A stretch of DNA of 30,375 nt from assembly GCA_032718475.1 (NCBI GenBank), contig JAUCBJ010001391.1:1-30375 (forward strand), in the 5' to 3' direction. The notes under the pieces were generated by a model. That model searched no databases. It worked only from the letters and a program-made list of their open reading frames with translations, and was not told the origin of the DNA. Of this stretch, positions 9,225-20,007 are shown piece by piece (within the stretch, counting starts at the first letter, position 1; each line of letters opens with the position of its first letter). This DNA is from Nemertoderma westbladi (lineage: Eukaryota; Xenacoelomorpha; Nemertodermatida; Nemertodermatidae). Made by a program: the position numbers and the translations under genes.

Positions 9225-11640
9225 ATCTGGTATGACCTCGTCTTTACTTCGCCAGCAGTGCCCACTGAATCTTAATCTGCGTTCACGGAGGGTGGTTGAT
9301 ACAGGTGGTATTGTACCATAAAGCTCGGGGTTTGTCATGTGTTGTCTCCAGCTGATGTTTAGGGCTGCCCTTAGTAGTCTTGTGTAGCAACCATCAATTC
9401 GTTGTTCAAGTGATTTAGTCAGTGTCCAGGTCTCACCCCCGTATAAAAATACACTTTCCACTGTGGCTCGAAAGAACTTGGTCTTCAGGTGCCTGCAGAG
9501 ATCTGATTTCCAGATGGTATCCATTTTTGATAGAGCTACCCAAGCCTTTGCTTTCCTAACTTCTATGTCCTTTTTGCTACTCTCTATCCATGATCCAAGG
9601 TACTGGAAGTCATCGACCTGCCTTAGTTGATTATTATCAATGGTTGTCAAGTTTCCATCAACATTAAAGGTCATGAATTCGGTCTTGGTAGCATTTATAT
9701 GCAATCCAACCTCCTTAGCAGCCCTCTCCACTTTATTTAGTAGAAGCTATGCATCTGCTAGCGTATTAGAGAGCACGGCGATGTCATCCGCAAAGTCGGT
9801 GTCTGTGACTGTAGTTGCCAGATATCTACTACTTCTGCGTTCTTGAAGTGTGAATCCCAGATCTTCACCCTTTGTGGCCGTCCTCATTGCGTAATCCAGC
9901 ACAATTACAAATAGTAATGGTGCTAATGTGTCACCTTGCAGTACGCCAGCCAGGATTGAGAAAAACTCAGTTTCACCAGCTGGTGAGAGTACCTGCGCTT
10001 CTGTGTCACAATATAGCAATCCAATGCCAGCAACAATTACTTCTGGTATTCCATAAGCTCTTAGGATTTCAAGCATTTTACCTCTATGGATGGAGTCGAA
10101 TGCCTTCTTGAAGTCCACAAAAGTCATGACTGCGGGGAGATTCTTTGACTTGATTCCTTCAATCAGTCTCCGTAGTGCAAGTATCTGAGCTATTGTTGAT
10201 CTACTTGGTCGAAATCCGTTTTGGCTCTTACGCAGTAGTTTCTCTATGTGAGGCCTAATCCTATATAGAATCATTTTATTGTATATTTTGGCAGCTACCA
10301 CAAGCAGACAGATCCCACGATAGTTTGTTGGTATGCCGAGGTCTCCTTTCTTGGGGAGAGGCTTTAGTTGACCTTTAGTCCAAATTGGTGGTGGCTTTTC
10401 CCATTTTAACATCCGGTTGCAAACATTCAATAATGGTCTATTTAGCACTCCGGTTTTCCATACCTCCGCTGGGATTTCATCTAATCCACTCGCTTTATTA
10501 TTGGACATGCTTTTAATGCTTCTTTGGAGTTCGGCAGGTGTGAAGTCCCCTGTTTCTATAGGTAGTGTCTTGTCATATATTTTCCTTGTAGGGCTGACCT
10601 CGATGTTTGGTGGCTGCCCAAGCAAGTTGCTGAAGTGATTTTTCCACTTCCCAACACGTTCTTCAGGACTATCGGCTTTGAGGCGCCCCTTTGCACAACT
10701 TTTCCGACCAGATACCTCATTTACAGTTTGCCAGGTAAGTCTTGATTGTTGCTGTATGTGAGCAGTTGTAATTGCTTCAGTTTTATCCTGTATGTACTTT
10801 TCCTGGCTGATGTTGTAGGCCAATTTAAGATCGTCCTTAGCTTTCTCAACCTTGTTAATGTTTTCGGTTGTTGGTTGTTCGGTTTTAACTTTGTAGGCTA
10901 TCTTAAGATCTTCTCTCTTACAAGTAACCTAAAAGTTTTGCCATGGCACATACTGTTTTCGTTTAGATTTCTGGGGGATATGCCTCTTAGCTGATTCCTT
11001 GTGGGCTGTTATTATATTCTGGTATATTGAATCGGTGGATTGGTCTTCATCCATTGACTGAAGTGCTTCAAAGCGGTTTTGAACTTCTACTGTATAAGCA
11101 TCCTTTACAGCATTGTCAGTTCTGAGTTTCTCCCAGTCATAGTTGATTTGCTTGCTTGTCCTGGGTTTGCTGGCTCTCAAACTGAGTCTGATCTCTGCAG
11201 TCACAATTCTGTGGTCCGAACCAATTAGGTTGAACGAGCTGTATGCCTAGCAGTTGATCATGCTATTTCTCCATTTTTTGTTTATAAGGATGTAATCCAG
11301 TTGTGATTTGGTTCCATTAGGGTATTGAAAGGTCCATAGCTTCCCCTTACTCTTTTCGAATGTGTTGTTTGTTGGTATCAATTCACATTCTTCCATTAGG
11401 TCTAAGAGTGAGTACCCATTTCTGTTAGAACTGGTGTTATAGGTGTAACCCTTGATGTCTTCTGGGCCAATTTGCGCATTCAGGTCACCAGCAATGACTT
11501 TAAAATTGTGTTTCGGGATGTCCTTAATAAGTCCAGTCAGTTCTTCATAAAACTTGACTGCTTGTTCTGGCTCTGATGCATTGGTTGGACTGTAGCAACA
11601 TATAACTGTTGTCTTGGGATTCCCATCAAATGTTTGATGG
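9204..11640 (-). mobile_element. Antisense RTE-like LINE, family C, inside LINE copy 2, lacking both ends
   Basis: Encodes on the minus strand the second half of an APE-type endonuclease, a linker, the whole RT and most of the C-terminal region. Related to but clearly distinct from family A (FVDFKKAFDSIHRGKML, LAGVLQGDTLAPLLF). Both ends are cut inside coding sequence: 5' in the endonuclease (11640) and 3' at LLLWQPT (9204-9220), so it has no 3' UTR or tail. Ordinary target-primed insertion keeps the 3' end, so this is not a simple LINE insertion. AGTTGGTTGCCAGAGAA at 9204-9220 reads sensibly in both elements. Confidence 0.85.
9225..11640 (-). pseudogene. LINE family C endonuclease-RT ORF with three in-frame TAG codons and no frameshift seen
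   Basis: Four open pieces (11669-11247, 11204-10929, 10823-9747, 9731-9147) share one frame, giving about 840 codons broken by three nonsense codons at 11249-11247, 10931-10929 and 9749-9747, all TAG. The read-through shows endonuclease motifs YSPTN, GDLNAQIG, LDYILIN and GSDHRIV, then a linker, RT motifs NKASGLDEIPAEVW, PLPKKGD, QNGFRPSRST, FVDFKKAFDS, GVLQGDTLAP and TDFADDIAVLS, then KTEFMTF, YLGSWIESSKKDIEVRKAKA and RRLRFSGHCWR. From family context LADA*LLLNKVERAA probably had Gln and INC*AYSSF probably Glu. The codons upstream of about 11640 and downstream of about 9220 are antisense family-A sequence. Confidence 0.85.
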
Positions 11641-12765
11641 CTGGCTGTTATCTTTGTTGACTTCTTCAAGGCCTTTGATTCTGTCTCTCGCTAACGTATG
11701 TTCAGCATACTTTCATTATATGGGATTCCTGATGAAATTATTGCAGCAATCAGATCGGTATATGATGGTTCGACAACATTAGTGTCTACTGTTGACGGTG
11801 ACACAGAACCATTTGGAGTTTTATGGGGCGTCCTCCAGGGAGACACACTTGCACCATTCTTGTTCATAATTGTTGTTGACTATGTTCTACGCATGTCCTT
11901 AGATCATCATAATGATGATGGGGTGATGATAACTCCACCTACTGGCTCCAGAAGTCGAGGAAATCCTGCCAAGTACCTAACTGATCTAGACTTTGCTGAT
12001 GACTTAGGAGTACTCTCAGAATCACTAGAGGGAGCCCAACGGCTCCTCAGCTCATTAGAACATGCTGCTTCTGGTCTTTTTATTAACTCCAGAAAGACCA
12101 AAATTTTGACAGTTAACTTTGGAAGTCCTCAGCAAGTCTCTGATCGGATGAGCATAAGCTCAAAAGATGGTATGCATGAGCATGTGGATGACTTCTGTTA
12201 CCTGGTATCATGGATCCGGAAGTCAGATGAGGACCTTCGAATACGTAATGGAAAGGCATGGGCAGCCTTGAATAGGCTTTCCAGGATTTGGAAGTCACCA
12301 AGAATTAATCGGACACTTAAGGTCCGATTATTTAGAGCAGCAGTAGTTCCAGTACTCATCTATGGGAGTCCATGCTGGGCTCTAACTGCTGAGGACACCA
12401 AATCTCTGGATGGCACATTTACAAGAATGCTACGCCGGGTTCATTGTGTCAAGTACAATGCACACATCTCCAACCAGACACTATATAACATTGGAGGTGT
12501 CTCATTGGTTCCCCCAAGCTTGACACTAGAACAAAATCGCCTCCGCTTTGCAGGACATTGCTTTCGCCGTGAGGACCAGCCAGTGCATAATCTTGTACTT
12601 TGGCAGTCTCATTGAGTGAATAAGCATGGTGGACAGCCCATGACTTTCTTGAGACGCATCTTAAAGGACACTGGCCTTGAAGATGCGGATGATCTAGCAA
12701 ATTTCATGGGTGATAGGGAGTTGTAGCGGCACAATTTTGTCGACAAGCCGGCACAGCATTCTTAA
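11641..12765 (+). pseudogene. LINE family A RT palm, thumb and C-terminal region with a few nonsense codons
   Basis: The longest open piece (11698-12615) carries LWGVLQGDTLAPFLF, DLDFADDLGVLSES, SRKTKILTVNF, the C-terminal FCYLVSWIRKSDEDLRIRNGKAWAA segment and NRLRFAGHCFRREDQ. An in-frame TAA near 11695 (copy 1 has TCA) separates it from VIFVDFFKAFDS. TGA and TAA near 12613-12622, and a TAG near 12724, break the tail, whose frame would otherwise end at PAQHS-stop (12765). This is the least damaged copy of this segment and the best reference for the fragments at 1-1667, 23262-23690 and 24434-24619. Confidence 0.87.
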
Positions 12766-12800
12766 AAATGCAGCTGCAATGCAGCATGCCGATCCTAGTA
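11641..12800 (+). mobile_element. LINE family A copy 2, 3' part
   Basis: Resumes the family-A RT at VIFVDFFKAFDS, at the equivalent of base 589 of copy 1, and continues through the C-terminus and short 3' UTR to a CCTAGTAGTCCTAG stretch near 12794. Same strand and family as 7560-9220, so the two parts are read as one interrupted element. Confidence 0.85.
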
Positions 12801-13149
12801 GTCCTAGTTCAGCTCTTGAAAATGCCTAAGGCTAGGTTACCGAAACAGTTATACAACATAATGGTGGAAGTTACAGTAGATAGTAGGTAAAGTATGGTGG
12901 AAGGTACAGGTCTAGTAGAAGACGAATTCCATTTTCTTCTCGTTTGTAACGCGTACAGTGGGATACGGAGGCAGGCAGATTAGGGTTAGGCAGATACTTA
13001 CATGGAGCATTTAAGATAAGGCGGGAAAAAATGGGTTGATGGAATGGGGTGGGGAAAAATTAACTCTTTTTTTTCCACGGGTTTTTCATTTTTGTTGTTG
13101 TTGTTGCTGTAGGGTGGTGCTAATTTGTAATGTAGGACCATCAGCGTTA
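12801..13149. other. Spacer between LINE copy 2 and the MITE
   Basis: No gene seen. Contains TAG/GTA-rich words near 12880-12920, a GGGATGGGG-like G-rich patch near 13040, and a short (GTT)n run at about 13093-13107. Confidence 0.5.
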
Positions 13150-13457
13150 AGCCCCATTCACATCCAACGGTTCGTGAGCGGTAAAGTAGTCTGGCGGTAT
13201 TGAAGCGGTAAGCCAGCGGTATACTACCCGGTGCCCGTTCACACCCAACGGTACCGTTGCGGTAACTGATTGTCTATCTGTGGACTGTGAATTCAACAGG
13301 AAATTACATTAATTGTTTTAACATTGTTTAAATGGGCTGCGGTAAACCGCGCGGTTTAGCGCACAACTACCTGTTGGGTCGTTCACAGTCAGCGGTGTAC
13401 CGCTGGCCCTGCGGTACACCGCGCGGTGTACCGTTTACGTTGGATGCGAACGGGCCT
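13150..13457. mobile_element. PIF/Harbinger-like MITE, 308 bp, TTA target duplication
   Basis: Terminal inverted repeats AGCCCCATTCACATCCAACG (left) and, reverse-complemented, AGGCCCGTTCGCATCCAACG (right) match at 17 of 20 positions. TTA flanks both sides (13147-13149 and 13458-13460), the 3-bp TWA duplication typical of PIF/Harbinger. Inside, GTTCACA/CAACGGT and GCGGTA words recur, with two perfect palindromes: TAAACCGCGCGGTTTA (13343-13358) and a 22-bp one (13412-13433). No transposase is encoded; the 13332-13646 ORF is not credible. Confidence 0.8.
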
Positions 13458-14600
13458 TTAGCTAGGATTGGAAGCGGGGCTTCTGTAAATGGTGCAGTAC
13501 GTTTGTATTTAGGTACAGCAAGTACTATAGTTTATATTGAATATCGTATACAGTATATGTGCAATGTTTATATAATAAGTGCAATATTATTCTTGGTGCC
13601 GGGAATTTGCGTTTATATTATGCTATGTGTGTCAGCTATGCTATGAGTTTGGCAATGCTGTTGTCATTAATATATATATTCAACAAACCGACGCTTTAAG
13701 GTAATGTTAGGATCTAATATTGGGACGCAACTCTCACCTCAACATTGACGCCCCTCCCACACGAAAATAAACAACTAACCTGCCTCGTTCAATTTAATAG
13801 AAAACATTGGGTACGGTGTACGCCCATATTCCCCTTGGCTAGACCCCCTATTTCCTTTTTCGGCTTTTTCTATGTCGGATCGAACTGGTGACACTAAATT
13901 TGATCACCCTCCACACAATGCATAATACACCTACACCTAACAAACCTACACACCTAACAAGCAATGCAAACAACAGTAAGGAGTTACGGTACCCGAAATA
14001 TTTAATAAAAAAAATTAATAAAAACAAAACATTTCACTTTAATATCAACAAACGTTAATACAATTTCATTAGAAATCACGTATCAACCTCAGGTTATCCA
14101 AAACAAATTAATTCATTAATTTTTAGTAATTAAACTTAGATAACACCATCCCAGCACGAAATGTTATAAAACAGCCACGCCGTAAAGTATTCTACACGCG
14201 TTGCTTAGCAGCTAGACTAATTAACCAACAAAAACCCATCCTCTATAATGGCAATTGGCAATCATGTAAAATCTATTTGAATCAGAAATATTAATAACCG
14301 GTAAAAACAACGAACTATAATATACCAGACCGTTATATCATGTTATTACAATGAAGTGTCGACGGACAACTGTCTGAGGCGTCTATGAAGGACCTACCAG
14401 TACCTACATTGTAGGACAGGTAGCTCAGTGTAGTGATGATACCCAATAATGTATCTCTTATTTAGGCAGCTCAGGTAATAACATTTAATTTCAGTACAAA
14501 AAGGTCAAACACAATAACAACATACCAGTCGCGAGTAAATACGGTTATACACAGTTGTAATACCTTAATCCCGGTTCATAATGAGAAATAATATTTAATA

Positions 14601-14667
14601 AGGACTTATTACTAAGAATAAGGACTTATTACTAAGAATAAGGACTTATTACTAAGAATAAGGACTA
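14601..14667. repeat. 20-bp tandem repeat, 3.3 exact units
   Basis: AGGACTTATTACTAAGAATA repeats exactly at 14601, 14621 and 14641, then a partial unit. The lack of divergence suggests recent expansion. Confidence 0.95.
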
Positions 14668-15539
14668 TACTTTCTAACTTTAGGAATAATGAATAAGCGA
14701 GGTTTATCCTTTATATCTTATCCTCTAATTGTGAATCGGGATTAACACAGATTACATGTTGTAAAATAAGGATACTGATTAACTGCGTCCAGGTAAATAG
14801 TAAGAGGGAATTACTTACACAGTCCAGTATGAGGATGATAAGTCTTTGGGTTAGTTCAACCTAGAATTGCATGTGAGGTAAACAGCTCGACGGATACCAC
14901 CTCCGCACCAAGCGTTATCGGTACCACATGCATATCCTAACAATGAAAATCTCCTTACGAATATTATAAATCAGAATAATTCTAAGAATAATATTATATC
15001 TATTTTATAAATAATAGCATTCAATACAAAATAATGGTATTTTTGGATAAATTTACTACATCTATGTATATAGATAGGTGTCTCTCTATAATAGGACAAA
15101 AATATTAAATTAGGATTTTTTTTTTAAACAAGTTTCAATATATTTTACAGACCGCATCTAATACGAACCGTGGACTTTCAACACTCACACGCGTGCGCTT
15201 GTACGTAATTATATAACGTAGAGAGAATACGTAAATACTACATATATAAAATATAGTTGAAATAAGCGATACATTATCTTTACAAAACATTTTTTTCCAG
15301 CATCATGTTTAAATATCAAACAAGCGAAGATATATATTACAATATAATATATTTTTCCATCTTTTAAATATTTACGTGAAACATCTGGAAGCAAATTATA
15401 TTTTCATATAATTTGTTTTATTTACCAAATGCGTCGTAGACTGAACCGCGGATAGAATGTGACCTGATTTTCCAATAAACTAATTAACTGAACCCCCACA
15501 ATTTTAAATTGCCGGTTAAAATTAAAAAAAACTAAATTT

Positions 15540-15545
15540 TTTATT
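15540..15545 (-). promoter_or_regulatory. Candidate poly(A) signal AATAAA for the PP1-beta gene
   Basis: TTTATT on the plus strand reads AATAAA on the minus strand, about 300 nt after the stop codon. Another lies at 15418-15423. In such AT-rich sequence these are candidates only. Confidence 0.3.
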
Positions 15546-15846
15546 TCTTCTTAATTGGAAAGTTTCCCTAGCGAAACGCGACGGTAAATTAAATACGATA
15601 TTTATAAAGAACAAATTATTAGTAGGTCGACAAGAATTGAAATCCCGGTGAAATGTGGCCGCAGAATCGACGCAGCGCTATCCATTTATGTGCAGTAAAA
15701 CAGGGCGGAGACTTTCTCATATATATAATTTAGCTAAACTGTTTAAAATAAAATCCGCGGGTAATTAAATAAGGTACTGAGTCCAAAAGAGAGCGTTCCA
15801 TGTGTTCCAGATCAACCGTTCCAGAAACGTTCTTCACGACTAGGAA

Positions 15847-16827
15847 CTATTTCTTCTTTTGCTGGCCGCCCCTTGGCGGTGTTACCGGCCGACCGCTGTT
15901 GACACCGCCGTACTGGTACTTGGCTTTCTTCTCCGACGGTTTGAGAATCTGAAAGGAGCACATGAGTGTCTCGTCCACGCTCATCATGCCTCCCGCGTTG
16001 TCGAACTCACCGCAGTAGTTGGGCGCGGAGAATAGCGTGACGAGTTGCCGCTTCGCGAAGAACTCGTATCCGTCCTCTACGACCTGATGGGCCCGGCAGA
16101 TGAGATCCAAGTCGTGTCGGTTGAGGAACTTGGCGACCACGTCGGCACCGAAGGTAAAGGAAACCCCGCGGTCGTTCTCCCCCCAGCCCTGGACGTCCTT
16201 ATCGGGGTCCGACCACAACAGGTCGCACAGCAGCCCCGTGTCCGGGACGTCGGTAGGTCGCATTATCCGACGGATCTGCTCCATGTTCTGCAGGTCGGGG
16301 CTGAGCCCGCCGTGGCAACAGAAGATCTTCTCGTCGATAATCGCCGCAATCGGGAGGCAATTGAAACAATCGGTGAAGGTTTTCCACAACTTGATGTTGT
16401 ACCGCCGTTTACACTCATCGTAGAAACCGTAGATGCGGTTGATACTCGCGCATTCGTGGTTACCTCGAAGCATAAAGAAATTCTCGGGGTATTTTATCTT
16501 GTAGGCGAGCAGCAGACAGATGGACTCCAAGCTCTGCTTCCCCCGGTCTACATAGTCCCCCAGGAACAGGTAGTTGGCCTCGGGTGGGTATCCCCCGTAC
16601 TCGAACAGACGCAGTAGGTCGGTGTACTGGCCGTGGATGTCGCCGCAGATCTTGAGCGGCGCCTCCAGTTCCAGGAGGATCGGCTGACTCAGGAATATCT
16701 CCCGCGATCGGAGACACAGACCACGGACTTCGGCCTCCGACATTTGCACGGCTTTACCCGGCCGTTGGCCGCGGACCTCCAGAAGTCTTCCAATTAAACT
16801 ATCGACATTCAATTCGTCCGTCGCCAT
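15847..16827 (-). CDS. PPP1CB-like: Serine/threonine protein phosphatase 1 catalytic subunit, beta type, intronless
   Basis: Complete 326-codon ORF, about the length of animal PP1-beta (327 in human), with no lesion. PP1 is the metal-dependent Ser/Thr phosphatase directed to substrates by regulatory subunits; the beta isoform is the one that pairs with myosin-phosphatase targeting subunits. All signature blocks of the PPP fold are present: GDIHGQ (62-67, metal ligands D63 and H65), GDYVDRG (D91), RGNHE (N123, catalytic H124), HGGLSP (H172), CRAHQ (H247) and [11 protein letters not shown]. The C-terminal tail [16 protein letters not shown] marks the beta isoform rather than alpha or gamma, and T316 in VTPPR is the conserved CDK site. 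Most animal PP1 genes have several introns, so a single-exon gene suggests a retrogene or lineage-specific intron loss. The coding sequence is much more GC-rich, especially at third positions, than its AT-rich surroundings, which fits selection on a well-expressed gene. Start chosen at the ATG giving [20 protein letters not shown], collinear with the family. Confidence 0.97.
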   Translation of the reverse strand: MATDELNVDSLIGRLLEVRGQRPGKAVQMSEAEVRGLCLRSREIFLSQPILLELEAPLKICGDIHGQYTDLLRLFEYGGYPPEANYLFLGDYVDRGKQSLESICLLLAYKIKYPENFFMLRGNHECASINRIYGFYDECKRRYNIKLWKTFTDCFNCLPIAAIIDEKIFCCHGGLSPDLQNMEQIRRIMRPTDVPDTGLLCDLLWSDPDKDVQGWGENDRGVSFTFGADVVAKFLNRHDLDLICRAHQVVEDGYEFFAKRQLVTLFSAPNYCGEFDNAGGMMSVDETLMCSFQILKPSEKKAKYQYGGVNSGRPVTPPRGGQQKKK

Positions 16828-17596
16828 TGCTTTTATCTTAAGCAGAATACAGGAATAAACGGTTAGTAATAGTACAGCTGTAGCCTAACCTATATAGACA
16901 AACAGGCTAAAAAATAATCGATTTACAAATTAGGCCTACCGGTACAAATTTAAAAAAATGTATTATTTGTCAACAAATTTTCTAACGTTTAACCCTGCCA
17001 GGCCCAGGGCCAGCGGCCAGGGTATGTTAAACAAATATTGAATATTCTTCACCGACCACCGTTGACATGGGGTATTTTTATTATTTGTATTATTAATTAA
17101 TAAGAAATTTTAATTAGATTTTGCTACAGTTAAACAATTATTTCACAACTTTTTATTGTTTTAGGTTTGCTGGATGGGAATGTGGGAATAAGTGATAAGT
17201 AAACGCTGCCAGGTTACGGCGGCAGCATTCCAACCAAAACAATAACAATAAACGATGTTGTTACCTACAACAAACAGTAGGCCTACAAACTGACAAATTG
17301 AGGGAAAGTAGCAGAGGATCGGACTCGGACAGCCACAGGCAGACAGGAACAGGAACAGCACACTGATAGGTGAACAAAACAAGCCAATATAAAGACAAAG
17401 AAGACAATGCTTCAATGCGCGAGATGGCAAAAAACAAAATACCGGTACTGTAATTAAAAAGTTATGTAAAAGTTTGGTATGGTATGGTCTGGTCACTATT
17501 ATGTTATTATATATTGTCATAATATAATGCAGTAATGGCAATTATTATTATTAATTATTATTAATATATTAAGAGCATATTATTAGCCTAATATGC
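16828..17596. other. Spacer upstream of PP1-beta, presumed 5' UTR and promoter side
   Basis: No TATA box can be assigned with confidence. A CTGCTTAAG just upstream of the ATG on the minus strand could be a 3' splice site of a 5' UTR intron. A GGCCAGGG-rich patch lies at 16995-17025. The 126-codon minus ORF at 17161-17541 is hydrophobic and low in complexity and is not called as a gene. Confidence 0.45.
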
Positions 17597-17638
17597 TCAT
17601 TCAGTCTGGGAAATTAGCCCAATAGGGAAACTTATTTA

Positions 17639-17699
17639 TTTCCCTATAGGGAAATTTGTGTTTCCCTATACGGAAATCAAAGTTTTCCCTATAGGGAAA
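17639..17699. repeat. Left subterminal cluster of TTTCCCTATAGGGAAA palindromes
   Basis: Perfect 16-bp palindromes at 17639-17654 and 17684-17699 and a one-mismatch copy at 17661-17676. Such repeated subterminal motifs are typical transposase-binding sites. Confidence 0.85.
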
Positions 17700-18059
17700 T
17701 TATGCAAATCTTGGTTTTTAATTAATTTTACATGATTTTTATTTATTTTAGACTACATTTCCTGGTTTCTGTTTTAATAATAATGAATAATATTAAGTGC
17801 TTTGATTCAAAATATAGGCCTATTGAATAATGGTACACTGCCTACACTTCATTTATATTTGAATTTATATACATCATTTACTTTTAATCAGAGGTTGTTT
17901 ATTTTCATCAAAAACATCACCTCCCCTTACAATATTCCTTCCCCTTTTAAGCTTTTATGGCAATTCCCTTGCACAACACACACTTCGAAATGAAAGACAG
18001 AAAGACACTGACTAAATATTTCATGATAATAGCATCCAAGAGTAATGTGTTGGATTAAC

Positions 18060-19350
18060 CAATCACCAATGTCATTCACAATCACTAATCATAGGACTCC
18101 CAAGTCTTTTTGTAAATCTGTGGACTTTAGTGAGTGGTCGAGCATTACCTTACAGCTTACAGCCTTACATTGGTCGTGGTTAAAAAGAAGTTGCCACAAT
18201 TTGCTCCAGCGGTACAGGATATCCAAATCACTGGGGCAATAGAGGTGATGTTACTAGGGTCAAATATAGCAGTATAGCGGTGTCTTTGAGGTCATCGGCG
18301 AAAAGATGAATGAGTAGAGTTGGAACATCATCCACATATCCAAGGAATATGAAAACTCCAGCAACACTTCCCAGAGGAACACCACTGTCACAGGTAGCCA
18401 CAGTGATGCTTTCCCACTGATGACGACGCGTTGGTATCTACAAGAGAGAAACGCCCGAAACGAATTTAATAACTTAAGCCGGTTATTCCAGGGAAATCTA
18501 ATTTGACAATCAGTCTCTGCTGTGGCACTGAATCAAAGGCTTTCCGAAAGTCCAAGTATACATCGATGCACATGCGATTATCTAGTACTTTGGACCAATG
18601 GAAGATACAATCAAGTAGTTGCAGATTGCATGATCACCCTTTCTGCCTTTCTGGAAACCGTATTGATCATAGGGTATAAGGTTATTTTCCTTAATGTAGC
18701 TGTATGTTTCATTGACAATATTTCGTTCCATAAGTTTGCAGACCACTGAAGTTAGACAGATAGATCTGAAGTTTTCACACAAATATTTACTACCATTCTT
18801 AAATAGCATAAGAAATGTTGGCAGGTTGGCGAGCTTCCAAGCGAAGCGCTCTTTCATTCATTGACTTATTAATAAATGAAAAGTAGCCTTTTCAATATCA
18901 GCTAGCAAACGAACCATCATCCTGTATTGCTTGTCTTGCCTTTGTCTTTGGTACATTGACCTTATAAATTTCCAAAATATTTTGGAGTTACCAGGGACAT
19001 TACTTGCAGTTTTACGTTCGTAGGCAACCTTCTCCTGTTTAATTACCGAAATACATTTGCTTCTAGCTTGCTTGTTGTAGGCTGTGAAGGAAGAAAGTGT
19101 TTTTTTATTTTTGTAGCTAATCCAAGCTGTTCCTTAATTCTTATTTGAGATTTGACGATTCCATTTATCCACTTAGGTTTACTGGATGAAGGTCCTGACT
19201 TAGTTGGAATGTTATGTTTATATGTGAAAATCAGCTCTTTTTGAAATAGGTCCAATGACGAATGTAGGTCTAATGGCTCTAAGATGGAGGCCCAATTAAT
19301 AGAGCTCAGATCCTGGAACATCGAGGGATAGTCAGCTGACAACAGGCTTT
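18060..19350 (-). mobile_element. Remnant of a CR1/Jockey-like LINE inside the 4-kb TIR element
   Basis: Minus-strand pieces in order: a pre-RT linker (19342-19043: SSINWASILEPLD, KPKWINGIVKSQIRIKEQLG), RT start (18857-18582: FKNGSKYLCENFRSICLTSVV, KLMERNIVNE, YDQYGFQKGR), YLDFRKAFDSVPQQRL near 18558-18511, QRVVISGKASL and a degraded SGVPLGSV-like region, then FADDLK near 18307-18286. Several frameshifts separate the pieces. No endonuclease or 3' tail is recognised, so it is truncated at both ends. It belongs to a different clade from families A and C; CR1/L2/Jockey is my best guess. Confidence 0.75.
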
Positions 19351-19885
19351 ACATATACCACAACCACCCTATTATTTTTAATAATGCTACTCTCAAATTC
19401 AAATAGAATTTTACTGTAATCCAAAACTACGACAAAGGCTGTGAATAAATTTAATATAACTATATTATATAATAATACAAACAGACAAATACAATACCGG
19501 TAATACACCAATGCAATATACAGTACATATTAATCTATAGTATGAATGAACGAAAGTATACATCTGTACATAGGCTATCCCAAAGACAATGAAAGAAGAT
19601 GCATGAACGCACAGTGGTATTAACAACACATCTAAAAGTCTACAGATCTATGCTATATATATTCTACATGATATATGTACTGCATGTATGTAGCATAGAG
19701 CTGCAGAGAGGCATAGAAAGCACAACAACAAACAGACAAACATGTTGGAATTTCAGCTCACAGTGCTGTTTGCAGTTATACATTTATATCAGTTATCAAC
19801 AAACCACCTAAACTTTTATGAAATTTTGCAATATTTCCCTATCGGGAAATTTTTGATGTCATTGTGAGAGACAGCCCTCCCAGCC

Positions 19886-20007
19886 AAAAAAAACGAGAAA
19901 AAAAAGGAAAAAAGGATTTAATATTTTCAAAAAAAAGGAAAAAAAGGATAGGATGCAGTTAAAAAAAAAGGAAAAAAAGGATCGGATACAGTTCAAAAAA
20001 AAGGGGA
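19886..20007 (+). repeat. Purine-rich A7-9GGA6-7GGAT repeats, left array
   Basis: Four or more irregular units of about 30-35 bp built on AAAAAAAAGGAAAAAAAGGAT with a GGATACAGTT-like spacer. Almost pure purine on the plus strand over about 120 bp, able in principle to form triplex structure. Confidence 0.8.

Larger units (their letters stand above)
13461..15846. other. AT-rich intergenic region, probably including the PP1-beta 3' UTR at its right end
   Basis: No coding sequence recognised. Contains a 20-bp tandem repeat (14601-14667) and T-rich runs (15116-15125). The part next to 15847 must include the 3' UTR of the minus-strand phosphatase gene. A tRNA-A-box-like word GGTAGCTCAGTG near 14418 has no matching B box. 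Confidence 0.6.

Noticed and set aside
9747-11249. TAG codons as a sign of a variant genetic code
   Set aside because: Both intact ORFs in the window (226-aa protein and PP1-beta) end in TAG at the expected place.
14414-14490. tRNA gene suggested by GGTAGCTCAGTG
   Set aside because: No B box (GGTTCGAATCC-like), no cloverleaf, no acceptor pairing.
15116-15125. T10 run as the poly(A) remnant of a PP1 retrocopy
   Set aside because: Only 10 bp, about 720 bp past the stop, without AATAAA nearby or visible target duplications; similar runs are common here.
16045-16717. Long ORFs overlapping the PP1 gene on both strands
   Set aside because: Shadows of a GC-rich conserved gene; the minus frame at 15847-16827 carries all the PP1 motifs.
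17161-17541. 126-codon minus-strand ORF upstream of PP1-beta
   Set aside because: Hydrophobic, Leu/Cys/Tyr-rich low-complexity translation of AT-rich DNA, with no domain or orderly topology.
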